Below are positions 1 to 7,180 of a stretch of DNA of 18,449 nt, piece after piece. The notes below the pieces were generated by a model. It was not told where the DNA came from. It made no database searches and worked only from the letters and a program-made list of their open reading frames with translations. Numbering within the stretch: the first letter of the stretch is position 1; every line of letters begins with the position of its first letter. This stretch comes from Candidatus Magasanikbacteria bacterium CG_4_10_14_0_2_um_filter_41_10. Lineage in GTDB: Bacteria; Patescibacteriota; Patescibacteriia; Magasanikbacterales; UBA922. The stretch is from assembly GCA_002792995.1 (NCBI GenBank), contig PFPJ01000010.1, positions 1 to 18,449 on the forward strand, in the 5' to 3' direction. Made by a program: the position numbers and the translations under genes.

Positions 1-1
1 A

Positions 2-724
2 TGGATAGCCTTTCTGTGTACTGTTTTTTTGAGTTTTGGTGTAGTGCTGACATTTTTGGCAGTCGTCTCGCAGGGAGCAGTCGTTCATAGTACGGCATAT
101 TTGGTTCATCACAAGCGTGTGTCTGATACGCGCATATCTTGGCATGCGGGGATAACGGCGTTTTGGCGTGTCTTTACAATACATCTTCTCAAAAGGGTTT
201 TTCTTCTTGTTGTCGGTCTGATGGTTGCACTTGTATCATGGCCAATATTATTTTCTCTTGGTGGGTCACCAGTATTTTTTCTTCTTATTTTTTTACTTGC
301 GGCTGGTATTTCACTCATCGTCTCAATCATGGCTGTGTATGCTGTCGGGTATATCGTTGTTGAAGAATATACATTTTTTCAGGCCATTGTTGCTGCGTGG
401 CAGTTGTTTGCAGAACATTGGTTGGTGTCACTCGAGGTAGGGTGTGTTATTTTTGTCCTTGATATATTTATATCATTTTTCATGATAACACTTCTTTTTG
501 TATCATTTATTCCGGCGTTTGTTGCTTACCTTTTGGCGTTGTTATTTTCAAGTTCTCTTCTCTTTACGTTGGGAATAGCGCTTTCTGCCATTGTCTTTTT
601 GCTCTTTTTATTTACCGTTGCTTCTGTATTTTCTCTGTTTACGACTGCTACATGGACCTATCTCTTTATGCAAATGCATAAGACAGGACTCAAGAGTCAT
701 ATCATGCATTGGCTCGGAAGATAA
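2..724 (+). CDS. Multi-pass membrane protein, 5' end missing
   Basis: The frame is open from base 2 with no in-frame ATG before it, so the gene begins upstream of the window; a TTG at 29 is in frame but is probably internal. About 240 residues are visible and nearly all are hydrophobic, in roughly five or six membrane segments, ending in a short basic tail (MHWLGR). The order of elements, a run of membrane helices, then a short polar stretch with VVEEYTFFQAIVAAWQLF, then W and further helices, resembles the membrane protein at 15745-16548 (YASVTIDNTGVMEGMNESKAL, then W). This suggests a shared family of uncharacterised integral membrane proteins related to glycerophosphodiesterase membrane domains. 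The function is unknown. It lies 21 nt upstream of the PilB-like gene on the same strand and may be co-transcribed with it. Confidence 0.8.
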   Translation, partial: WIAFLCTVFLSFGVVLTFLAVVSQGAVVHSTAYLVHHKRVSDTRISWHAGITAFWRVFTIHLLKRVFLLVVGLMVALVSWPILFSLGGSPVFFLLIFLLAAGISLIVSIMAVYAVGYIVVEEYTFFQAIVAAWQLFAEHWLVSLEVGCVIFVLDIFISFFMITLLFVSFIPAFVAYLLALLFSSSLLFTLGIALSAIVFLLFLFTVASVFSLFTTATWTYLFMQMHKTGLKSHIMHWLGR

Positions 725-745
725 TTTTTTGCTATTGCGTATAGT

Positions 746-2506
746 ATGGGCGACCTTCCTTCTATTAATGATTTACTTGGTGATACACAGTCATCACACA
801 AGAGTACTCGACCCGCACCAGCGGTTTCTCCAGAGGCCTCTTTGCATGTTGCCTCAGAAGCAACCGAAGAACAATTTGAAAAAAAAATGCAAAAAGTTGC
901 CGTGAAGGAAAAAGAAACTGAAACACAGCGAAAAGCCGCAACGCTAGGATACCCTCATATTGATCTTTCTGCTTTTCCTATCAGTCATGAGGCATTGAAA
1001 CAAATTTCACAGGAAGATGCGACTCGTTTGGGTGTGGTTTGTTTTTTTGTCAATCAAGAAGAAATTCGTTTGGGTGCATTGGATCCTACTACCGAAGAAA
1101 TGCATACCTTTTTGAAAAATATGGAGACACGAACGTACACAAAAGGGGTGTTGTATATGATATCTCCATCTAGTTTGTCTCGTGTTCTCGATTTGTACAA
1201 GACACTTCCTCACATAAAACCAATTTCAAAAAATGTAGAGATTGCGTCATCTGATCTTGAGAAGGTTCAGGCAGATATTAGAGATTTTCAAGGACTTCAA
1301 AAAAGTATTGAACAGGTAAACACCAGTGATCTTGTGACATTTCTTTTGGGAGCTGGACTCAAGCTGGAAGCATCTGATGTCCATGTGGAGCCTGAAGTAG
1401 AGAATGCAGTCATCCGTCTGCGTCTCGATGGGATGCTTCATGACGCTGCAACCATTTCAAAAGAGGCATACCATAAGTTGGTTTCTCGTATCAAATTGTT
1501 ATCTTCTTTGAAATTAAATATTAGCAATAAACCACAAGATGGTCGTTTTAGCATCAATATGTCGAGCGGTGATGTGGATGTTCGTGTATCGTCGATGCCT
1601 ACGGTGTATGGCGAAGGTATTGTGATGCGTCTTCTTGTACAAAATAGAGAAGGACTTACCCTCGATAGTTTGGGATTCCGTGGAGAAGCGTATCAATTGT
1701 TGATGTCAGAAATTTCTCGTCCAAATGGCATGATTATTACGACAGGACCAACGGGGAGTGGAAAAACTACGACGCTCTACGCTATCATGCAACTCCTCAA
1801 CAAACCTGATGTAAAGGTTATTACTCTTGAAGATCCTGTGGAATACAAAATGCCAGGTATCAACCAGAGTCAGATTGATCATTCTCGGGATTATACGTTT
1901 GCAAAAGGTCTGAAATCTATTTTGCGTCAGGATCCTGATATCGCAATGGTAGGGGAAATCCGTGATCTCGAAACAGCTGATACCGCAATTCAGGCCGCTC
2001 TCACAGGACATCTTATTTTGTCTACACTTCACACCAATAGTGCGGCCGGGGCGATACCACGGTTTTTGGCAATGGGGGTCAAGCCTTTTCTGTTGGCTCC
2101 TGCATTAAATGCTGTCATCGGACAGCGTCTCGTTCGTCGATTGTCAGATACGGCAAAGGTGGAAACACTTCTTACTCCCGAGCAACAGACAAAAGTGGAT
2201 GAAATTATTGCCTCTCTTCCTTCAAAAGTACAGGCACTCGTCAAAGAAAAAAAACAAAAATTTTATACAGCACCAGAATATACTGAATCTGGAGAATTGG
2301 GATACAAAGGACGTGTGGGTATCTATGAGATTTTTACGATGAATGATGACATAGAACAAAGTATTTTGTCTGATAAAATATCTGAGTATGATATCGAGCG
2401 TCTTGCTCGTGAACAAGGAATGCTTACGATGGCGCAAGATGGTGTCCTCAAGGCGCTGGATGGCATTACGTCCATTGAGGAAGTTTTTCGTGTTACAGAA
2501 AAGTAA
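746..2506 (+). CDS. pilB: GspE/PilB-family secretion or type IV pilus assembly ATPase
   Basis: This is a cytoplasmic hexameric ATPase of the type that powers pilus extension or type II secretion. The 586-residue protein has a variable, charged N-terminus (1-65), a GspE N-terminal-like domain (about 68-160) and the ATPase core. The core shows Walker A GPTGSGKTT (334-342), an Asp box ITLEDPVEY (359-367), Walker B around DPDIAMVGEIRD (396-407) and a His box TLHTNSA (427-433), and ends with GYKGRVGIYE (519-528). Between RLVRRL and GYKGR, where PilB/GspE proteins normally have two CxxC pairs that bind zinc, there is no cysteine. The ATG at 746 has no Shine-Dalgarno. The following gene encodes a membrane-anchored protein, which fits an envelope apparatus. 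The family call is firm; the exact machine is inferred. Confidence 0.92.
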   Translation: MGDLPSINDLLGDTQSSHKSTRPAPAVSPEASLHVASEATEEQFEKKMQKVAVKEKETETQRKAATLGYPHIDLSAFPISHEALKQISQEDATRLGVVCFFVNQEEIRLGALDPTTEEMHTFLKNMETRTYTKGVLYMISPSSLSRVLDLYKTLPHIKPISKNVEIASSDLEKVQADIRDFQGLQKSIEQVNTSDLVTFLLGAGLKLEASDVHVEPEVENAVIRLRLDGMLHDAATISKEAYHKLVSRIKLLSSLKLNISNKPQDGRFSINMSSGDVDVRVSSMPTVYGEGIVMRLLVQNREGLTLDSLGFRGEAYQLLMSEISRPNGMIITTGPTGSGKTTTLYAIMQLLNKPDVKVITLEDPVEYKMPGINQSQIDHSRDYTFAKGLKSILRQDPDIAMVGEIRDLETADTAIQAALTGHLILSTLHTNSAAGAIPRFLAMGVKPFLLAPALNAVIGQRLVRRLSDTAKVETLLTPEQQTKVDEIIASLPSKVQALVKEKKQKFYTAPEYTESGELGYKGRVGIYEIFTMNDDIEQSILSDKISEYDIERLAREQGMLTMAQDGVLKALDGITSIEEVFRVTEK

Positions 2507-2511
2507 TTTTG

Positions 2512-2520
2512 TGGTATACT
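2512..2520 (+). promoter_or_regulatory. Extended -10 promoter before the membrane-anchored protein gene
   Basis: TGGTATACT is an extended -10 (TG-N-TATAAT type). It starts 5 nt after the pilB stop and gives a predicted transcript start near 2527, so the leader to the ATG at 2543 would be about 16 nt. The -35 match (GTTACA at 2492-2497, 17-nt spacer) is weak. Confidence 0.5.
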
Positions 2521-2542
2521 CTGTAAAGTTTTATATTGATAT

Positions 2543-3685
2543 ATGGTGGCACGACGTCAACAAACAACACAATCAAGTCAGTCTGTAGGGTTTTACAAAT
2601 TTGTTGCGCTGACTTTTTTGGCGATTACTCTTATTTTGTTTGGGGTTATTGTGTTTATGTCTTCAAAACGTGCCGTTATCACTATTACGACACGTCCAGA
2701 GCCCGTCGACATTACGACCACGATAGGTGTCAATGCAGACAGTGGCAGAATGATTCCAGGAAACGTTGTGACGACGACGATGAGTGGTGCAAATACCTAC
2801 CAACCGACCGGAAATAAAGAAGAGCCAGGCATTGCAGAAGGGAAAGTGACTATTAAGAATGAAACAGCGTTGGACCAGCCCCTCGTTGTAAATACACGGC
2901 TTTTGTCTCCTGATGGGGTGTTGTTTCGACTCAAGGAGCGTGTGTTGGTGCCAGCAAATGGAACCGTTGATGCAAATGTCTTTGCAGATGTTGAGGGAGT
3001 GACGGGTGACATCGGACCAAGCAAGTTTACCATTCCAGGACTGAATGAAATAAAGCAATCCGTGATTTATGCTACTAGCAATGTTCCTATGACAGGGGGA
3101 ATAAAAAAAATAGGATCAGTGAGTCAGGCAGACATTGATAAAGCAAAGAAATTACTTTTGGAACAAATGAAAGCAGATGCAAAAACTACCTTGGGGAATG
3201 CTGTGGATAGTGAATTATCTATGTCAGTGTACGATGTCTCTGATCCTTCCTATTCCGTAGGAGCTGAGATTGGAGAAGAAGTTAGTGAATTTACGCTTTC
3301 TGCTACCATGACCGTAGTTGGTGTATTTTATGCGGAAGATGCTGTTACAAAACTTGCGAGTGATGTGCTCATGAGTCGTGCTATTGATGATGCTGAATAT
3401 ATAGAACCGAGTGATGCACCACCGGTGGTTACACTTGGTTCGTACGATATTGAACGAGGAGAAGCTGAATTGAATGTAACATATACAGGGCGCGCAACTA
3501 TCAATCCAGAGAGCAAACAGCTTGCAAAGATCGCTTTTTATGGAAAGACCAAAGATGAAGTACGACGATATCTTTTGTCACTAGATCACGTCTATGGAGT
3601 AGACGTCCATCTTCGACCGGCATGGACTCAGACGATTCCACATGTGGCTGAGCATGTTGATATTGTGGTGAAGCAGGTGGAGTAG
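2543..3685 (+). CDS. Membrane-anchored extracytoplasmic protein, possibly baseplate-J-like
   Basis: A 380-residue protein with a short polar N-terminus, one membrane helix (about residues 16-37, FVALTFLAITLILFGVIVFM) and a long soluble extracytoplasmic part rich in beta-type sequence. There is no lipobox and no cleavable signal. From memory, the stretch LLSPDGVLFRLKERVLVPA, the following 'ANVFADVEGVTGDIGPSKF' and the later 'PMTGG' match proteins annotated in Patescibacteria as baseplate J/gp47-like; I cannot confirm this by search. Residues about 190-380 alternate helical and beta stretches. It follows pilB by 36 nt and precedes a terminator, so it is probably the last gene of an envelope or pilus-related unit. 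A direct role is inference. No Shine-Dalgarno precedes the ATG. Confidence 0.7.
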   Translation: MVARRQQTTQSSQSVGFYKFVALTFLAITLILFGVIVFMSSKRAVITITTRPEPVDITTTIGVNADSGRMIPGNVVTTTMSGANTYQPTGNKEEPGIAEGKVTIKNETALDQPLVVNTRLLSPDGVLFRLKERVLVPANGTVDANVFADVEGVTGDIGPSKFTIPGLNEIKQSVIYATSNVPMTGGIKKIGSVSQADIDKAKKLLLEQMKADAKTTLGNAVDSELSMSVYDVSDPSYSVGAEIGEEVSEFTLSATMTVVGVFYAEDAVTKLASDVLMSRAIDDAEYIEPSDAPPVVTLGSYDIERGEAELNVTYTGRATINPESKQLAKIAFYGKTKDEVRRYLLSLDHVYGVDVHLRPAWTQTIPHVAEHVDIVVKQVE

Positions 3686-3710
3686 CGATGTCCTTGATTT
3701 CTGTTTAATA

Positions 3711-3735
3711 AAAAATCACATTGTGTGGTTTTTTT
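3711..3735 (+). terminator. Intrinsic terminator after the pilB region
   Basis: Stem AAATCACA / TGTGGTTT with loop TTG, extended by A-T pairs and followed by a T-run. It ends just before the thrS promoter. Confidence 0.75.
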
Positions 3736-3741
3736 ATTTGC

Positions 3742-3770
3742 TTGACAACTTTCCTGCGACTCAGTAAGAT
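3742..3770 (+). promoter_or_regulatory. Sigma-70-type promoter of the thrS T-box leader
   Basis: -35 TTGACA (3742-3747), a spacer of exactly 17 nt, and -10 TAAGAT (3765-3770). The transcript start is predicted near 3777, immediately before the T-box stem I. This is one of the two best matches to the consensus in the window. Confidence 0.85.
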
Positions 3771-3777
3771 ATGCATA

Positions 3778-3984
3778 TACAGAGTATCCACCACGTATAT
3801 TGGTAGGACCTGACAGAGAGAGGAAGCCTCGGCTGCAAGCTTCCTTCAGGAACACCCCAAACATGCACCAGGGATACGTTCATTCCGACAATTTTAATGA
3901 GTAAATCTCGGGTGGAACCGCCCATATGTTCAAAAACGTATGAGCCCCGGCAAATGTCCATATGGATGTTCTGCCGTTTTTTTT
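3778..3984 (+). promoter_or_regulatory. T-box riboswitch controlling thrS (probable Thr specifier)
   Basis: The conserved T-box core GGGTGGAACCGCC is at 3910-3922; its TGGA can pair with a tRNA end UCCA. The base of stem I is GTATCC (3784-3789) with GGATAC (3872-3877). An inner stem is GGAAGC (3822-3827) with GCTTCC (3839-3844). On the 3' side of stem I the codon ACC (3867-3869), followed by A, fits a threonine specifier and matches the downstream gene; ACA at 3861-3863 is a second candidate. The antiterminator can form from CGGG (3909-3912) with CCCG (3946-3949) plus an upper helix 3923-3930 / 3935-3942. Its 3' arm overlaps the 5' arm of the terminator, so the two are mutually exclusive. Known T-boxes of this layout allow transcription when uncharged tRNA binds. 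Confidence 0.9.
3948..3984 (+). terminator. T-box-controlled intrinsic terminator
   Basis: The 5' arm CGGCAAATGTCC pairs with GGATGTTCTGCCG (one bulged C, two G-U pairs, loop ATAT), followed by eight T. It shares 3948-3949 with the antiterminator. Confidence 0.85.
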
Positions 3985-3997
3985 ATTTACAAGAGCC

Positions 3998-4058
3998 TTA
4001 GAGTTTTAGAGTATTAGGTAATTAGTTCCCTAACTCTCTAATTCTCTAAAACTCTTAA
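3998..4058 (+). repeat. Inverted array of degenerate 8-nt units in the thrS leader
   Basis: The left arm reads as TTAGAGTT, TTAGAGTA, TTAGGTAA, TTAGTTCC (3998-4029). The right arm reads as TTCCCTAA, CTCTCTAA, TTCTCTAA, AACTCTTA (4026-4057). The arms contain a perfect 12-nt inverted pair, AGAGTTTTAGAG (4000-4011) with CTCTAAAACTCT (4044-4055), and an inner ATTAG / CTAAT pair. The hairpin ends about 11 nt before the thrS ATG and lies after the T-box terminator, so it is present only in read-through transcripts. Confidence 0.75.
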
Positions 4059-4068
4059 TACCTATCAT

Positions 4069-5823
4069 ATGAACAACAACTCCGAACACTTAGAACACCT
4101 CCGCCACAGCGCGGCACATCTTCTTGCGGGAGCAGTCCTGGAATTGTATCCAGACGCAAAATTAACTCTTGGTCCAGCCATTGAAAGTGGTTTTTATTAT
4201 GATATAGATTTTGGTGATGTTACCTTGTCTGTAGAAGATTTACCAACAATCGAAAAGAAAATGAAAGATCTTGTGAATGATTGGAAGGAGTTTACACACA
4301 GAGAAGTCACGGCAGAAGAGGCAAAAGAACTATACAAGGACAATGAATATAAGCTTGAGATGATTCATGATATTGCAGAAAAGGGAGAGCAAATCACACT
4401 CTACACGTGCGGTAATTTTACTGATCTTTGTCGAGGAGGACATGTGGATGAACCACGAAAAGAATTGCGTGCGTTCAAACTCATGAGCGTTGCAGGTGCC
4501 TACTGGCGAGGTGATGAAAAAAATCCCATGCTTACACGTATTTATGGTGCAGCCTTTGAAACAAAAGAAGAATTGAAAGCGCATCTCGATATGCTCGAGG
4601 AAGCAAAAAAACGTGATCATCGAAAAATTGGAAAAGAACAGAAGATCTACTTTATCGATGACATGGTCGGCAAAGGACTGGTGATGTGGCTCCCCAATGG
4701 CGTCACTATTCGAGATGAAATAGAAACACTCGCACGAGAAAAAGAAGCTGCGGGTGGCTATCTCCGTGTGGTCACGCCACATATCGCAAAGCAAGAATTG
4801 TTTCTTACCTCCGGGCATCTTCCTTATTACGAGGAAGACATGTATCCAAAGATGGAGATGGATGATGGCACGTATTATATGAAAGCCATGAATTGTCCAC
4901 ATCACCATCGTATCTATCAGTACGAGCCACATAGTTATAGAGAGCTTCCACTTCGTTTTGCAGAATATGGGACAGTTTACCGAAATGAACTCTCAGGGAC
5001 GCTCGCAGGACTGCTCCGAGTGCGTGGCATGGCAATGAATGATGCACATCTGTATTGTCGCAAGGATCAGATAAAGGAAGAATTCAAAGCCGTCATGCAA
5101 CTGACAATGGATTACTTCAAGATTTTTGGATTGAATAATTATTGGTTTCGTCTGTCAAAATGGAGTCCAGATCATACGGAAAAATATATCAATGAGCCTG
5201 AAAACTGGAAGTATTCTGAACAAGTTCTCCGTGAAGTGCTAGAAGAAATGAAGGTAGAATTTGTCGAAGTAGATGATGAAGCCGCTTTTTATGGACCAAA
5301 GGTAGATGTGCAGGTGCGTTCTGTCATTGGTCGAGAAGAGACGATGTCTACGATTCAGCTCGATTTTCTAGCAAAAAGCAGATTTGGATTGTCGTATACA
5401 GATGAAGAAGGAAATGAAAATAACGACGTCTTTGTGATTCATCGCGCGCCGCTCTCTGTACATGAGCGTTTCCTCGCATTTCTCATCGAACATTATGCGG
5501 GCGTCTGGCCAGTATGGCTCTCTCCTGTCCAAGTACACATAGTACCAGTATCAGAAAAGCATGTAGATGGTGCACGGACAATGATTTCCGAATTCATTGC
5601 AGCCGGTATTCGTGTCAGCATAGACGATGCTGATGAAACCGTAGGAAAGAAAATCCGCAATGCGACAAAACAAAAGCATCCCTATATTCTTGTTGTGGGA
5701 GATAAAGAATTGTCTGGAGAAGATCTCATGATTCGTGTACGAGGGCAAGAAGAACAAGTGACGATGTCAAAGGAAGCATTTATAGAGAAAGTGAAGAAGG
5801 AAATTTTAGAGCGATCATCATAA
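4069..5823 (+). CDS. thrS: Threonyl-tRNA synthetase lacking the TGS domain
   Basis: This enzyme charges tRNA-Thr in the cytoplasm. At 584 residues it is about 60 shorter than typical bacterial ThrRS (about 640), because it starts directly at the editing domain: HSAAH at 13-17, and C121 and H125 in the CRGGH motif. The class II catalytic core follows. Its expected zinc ligands are C276 (NCPHH), H327 (NDAHLYC) and H458 (VIHRAP), with spacing close to that of the E. coli enzyme. Motif 2 is around RNELSG and motif 3 around HERF. The C-terminal anticodon-binding domain covers about 485-584 (VPVSEKH, then DADETVGKKIRNA). The upstream T-box makes expression responsive to tRNA-Thr charging. The ATG has no Shine-Dalgarno, and no upstream in-frame sequence could supply a TGS domain, because the T-box occupies that space. 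Confidence 0.97.
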   Translation: MNNNSEHLEHLRHSAAHLLAGAVLELYPDAKLTLGPAIESGFYYDIDFGDVTLSVEDLPTIEKKMKDLVNDWKEFTHREVTAEEAKELYKDNEYKLEMIHDIAEKGEQITLYTCGNFTDLCRGGHVDEPRKELRAFKLMSVAGAYWRGDEKNPMLTRIYGAAFETKEELKAHLDMLEEAKKRDHRKIGKEQKIYFIDDMVGKGLVMWLPNGVTIRDEIETLAREKEAAGGYLRVVTPHIAKQELFLTSGHLPYYEEDMYPKMEMDDGTYYMKAMNCPHHHRIYQYEPHSYRELPLRFAEYGTVYRNELSGTLAGLLRVRGMAMNDAHLYCRKDQIKEEFKAVMQLTMDYFKIFGLNNYWFRLSKWSPDHTEKYINEPENWKYSEQVLREVLEEMKVEFVEVDDEAAFYGPKVDVQVRSVIGREETMSTIQLDFLAKSRFGLSYTDEEGNENNDVFVIHRAPLSVHERFLAFLIEHYAGVWPVWLSPVQVHIVPVSEKHVDGARTMISEFIAAGIRVSIDDADETVGKKIRNATKQKHPYILVVGDKELSGEDLMIRVRGQEEQVTMSKEAFIEKVKKEILERSS

Positions 5824-5830
5824 TGAATAT

Positions 5831-5870
5831 AATAAAAAAACGCACGTCGGTATGACGTGCGTTTTTTTTA
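5831..5870. terminator. Bidirectional terminator between thrS and the repeat-protein gene
   Basis: A perfect 9-bp stem, ACGCACGTC (5840-5848) with GACGTGCGT (5854-5862), is flanked by an A-run on the left and a T-run on the right, so it can end transcription from both sides. It lies between the convergent stops at 5823 and 5871. Confidence 0.92.
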
Positions 5871-7001
5871 TTACTTATTTTTTATTCCTAACATTCGTTT
5901 CCACCAAGGACCTTTTTGTTGTTTTCTTAGTTTTCTCTCGACACTTTTTTCATCAAATTTTGAATCTACTATTTCTTGGTCAACCCTTGCTTGTTCTTCT
6001 AGATCTGCCTGTCTATTGTATTTATCTATGGTAGCATCAATTTGTTTATCAGCAGTTTTGTCTCCTACTCTTTTTACGTTGTTATATTCATTTTGCCAGT
6101 GCGTTCCAGACATCTTTGAAAGTGAACCTGTATCTCCTCTTTGGAGGATACCCGTCACCGCATCGGCTGTATCGGTCATAGCTTCTCCTACAACTTCTAC
6201 ACCTTTTCTCAATTTACTTTGTGGCATAGCGCCTGTTTCTGTGGCGGTGTCATATTCTGAATCAGCTATTTTTTGACGTAGTTTTTGCAACTCAACTGCT
6301 TCTCGTGCTGCATTTTCAGTAGCAGCATCAGTATCTGTGATTTTTTCCAATTTTGCTGCTTTTTTTGCCCACTTGTCCTTTGGTCTTCTTTTTTGTTTTC
6401 CTTCTGTATCGTCCAATTCAATTGTTCTTCCTTTATATAGCGTATCTGTCACAGCATTTGCAACTCCAGTCAGGACATCGCCTGTTTTTTTGGCTGCCCT
6501 TTTTGCTTTACTTCTTGGTGGAAGAACCTCCGTGTCAGATGCTTCGTTATATCCAGCCTCTTCTATTTGTTCCTCCAAGGCTTCTTGTGCTTGTGTATCA
6601 ACAGAAGCATTATCATGACGAGCAGCCCGGTCGGTCGTGCTATCCATAGCATCAGCCCTTTGGGCCCACTTGTCTTTTTTATGTGTTTGTACATTTGGAT
6701 TGACATCTACTACTGTGTCTATAAGTCTTTGGAATCCAACAGCAAACACCTTTCCTGTTTTTTCATCCTGAAGAGGAAGTTGAGGGTCTGATGTATCTGA
6801 TCCTTGCTTTACCAAATCTTCTCGTACGATACAGTTCATCTCTTTGCCTTTTTTTGTATGATATACAAGATGGATATTTCCATCTGTGTCTCTAGGAAGT
6901 TCAATATTTACTACACCATCACTCCATTGTAAATTTTTTGCTTGTTCATGTTCCGAGGTCTCATCTAACAACTCGGCTGTTGGAAATTTTCGGCTAGGCA
7001 T
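5871..7001 (-). CDS. Unrecognised hydrophilic protein with three internal repeats
   Basis: I do not recognise this family. From the ATG at 7001 the protein has 376 residues, no membrane segment and no signal peptide, with many charged residues. Residues about 25-100 (DGNIHLVYHTKKGKEM, then AVGFQRLI) look globular. They are followed by two clear copies of a roughly 98-residue unit: KDKWAQRA (from 109) and KDKWAKKA (from 208) open the copies, GYNEASDT / EYDTATET lie in the middle, and NAVTDTLYKG / DAVTGILQRG close them. A third, shorter copy begins near HWQNEY (301). The C-terminus is strongly basic with tryptophans (GPWWKRMLGIKNK), which could bind membrane or nucleic acid. The start is set by GGGAGG (in CTCCCTCC on the minus strand sense) six nt before the ATG at 7001; an in-frame ATG at 7028 lacks such a site. 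Its own promoter lies upstream and a bidirectional terminator follows. Confidence 0.8.
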   Translation of the reverse strand: MPSRKFPTAELLDETSEHEQAKNLQWSDGVVNIELPRDTDGNIHLVYHTKKGKEMNCIVREDLVKQGSDTSDPQLPLQDEKTGKVFAVGFQRLIDTVVDVNPNVQTHKKDKWAQRADAMDSTTDRAARHDNASVDTQAQEALEEQIEEAGYNEASDTEVLPPRSKAKRAAKKTGDVLTGVANAVTDTLYKGRTIELDDTEGKQKRRPKDKWAKKAAKLEKITDTDAATENAAREAVELQKLRQKIADSEYDTATETGAMPQSKLRKGVEVVGEAMTDTADAVTGILQRGDTGSLSKMSGTHWQNEYNNVKRVGDKTADKQIDATIDKYNRQADLEEQARVDQEIVDSKFDEKSVERKLRKQQKGPWWKRMLGIKNK

Positions 7002-7003
7002 GT

Positions 7004-7014
7004 TTCCTCCCTCA
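7004..7014 (-). promoter_or_regulatory. Strong Shine-Dalgarno fixing the start at 7001
   Basis: On the minus strand GAGGGAGGAAAC leads directly into the ATG at 7001. It is the only strong Shine-Dalgarno I find before any gene in the window, and it argues against the in-frame ATG at 7028. Confidence 0.8.
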
Positions 7015-7057
7015 GGAAATTTTGACATATAACATCTATTAAACCTACATAATACAT

Positions 7058-7086
7058 ACTATACCGTATGCGTATTATTGGGTCAA
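7058..7086 (-). promoter_or_regulatory. Promoter of the repeat-protein gene
   Basis: On the minus strand: -35 TTGACC (7086-7081), a 17-nt spacer, and -10 TATAGT (7063-7058). The transcript start is predicted near 7051, giving a leader of about 50 nt to the ATG at 7001. It stands back to back with the miaA promoter. Confidence 0.8.
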
Positions 7087-7105
7087 TTTTTATTCCCTTA
7101 CTCTC

Positions 7106-7133
7106 TTGATATTTTCTTTTTTTTTGCTATAGT
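7106..7133 (+). promoter_or_regulatory. miaA promoter
   Basis: -35 TTGATA (7106-7111), a 16-nt spacer, and extended -10 TGCTATAGT (7125-7133). The start is predicted near 7140. A second TATAGT at 7147-7152 could serve as an additional -10. Confidence 0.75.
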
Positions 7134-7180
7134 TTCGACCCGCTGATATAGTATTGGTAGGCATAGCTATTTTTCGAGAT

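Noticed and set aside
4330..4932. 200-codon open frame on the minus strand inside thrS
   Set aside because: It is antisense to strongly conserved ThrRS motifs, has low-complexity Phe/His-rich content and no start signal; it is a by-product of thrS codon usage.
7002..7028. Upstream ATG at 7028 as start of the repeat-protein gene
   Set aside because: No Shine-Dalgarno before it, whereas the ATG at 7001 has a strong one at ideal spacing; the extra nine residues are encoded by the Shine-Dalgarno region itself.
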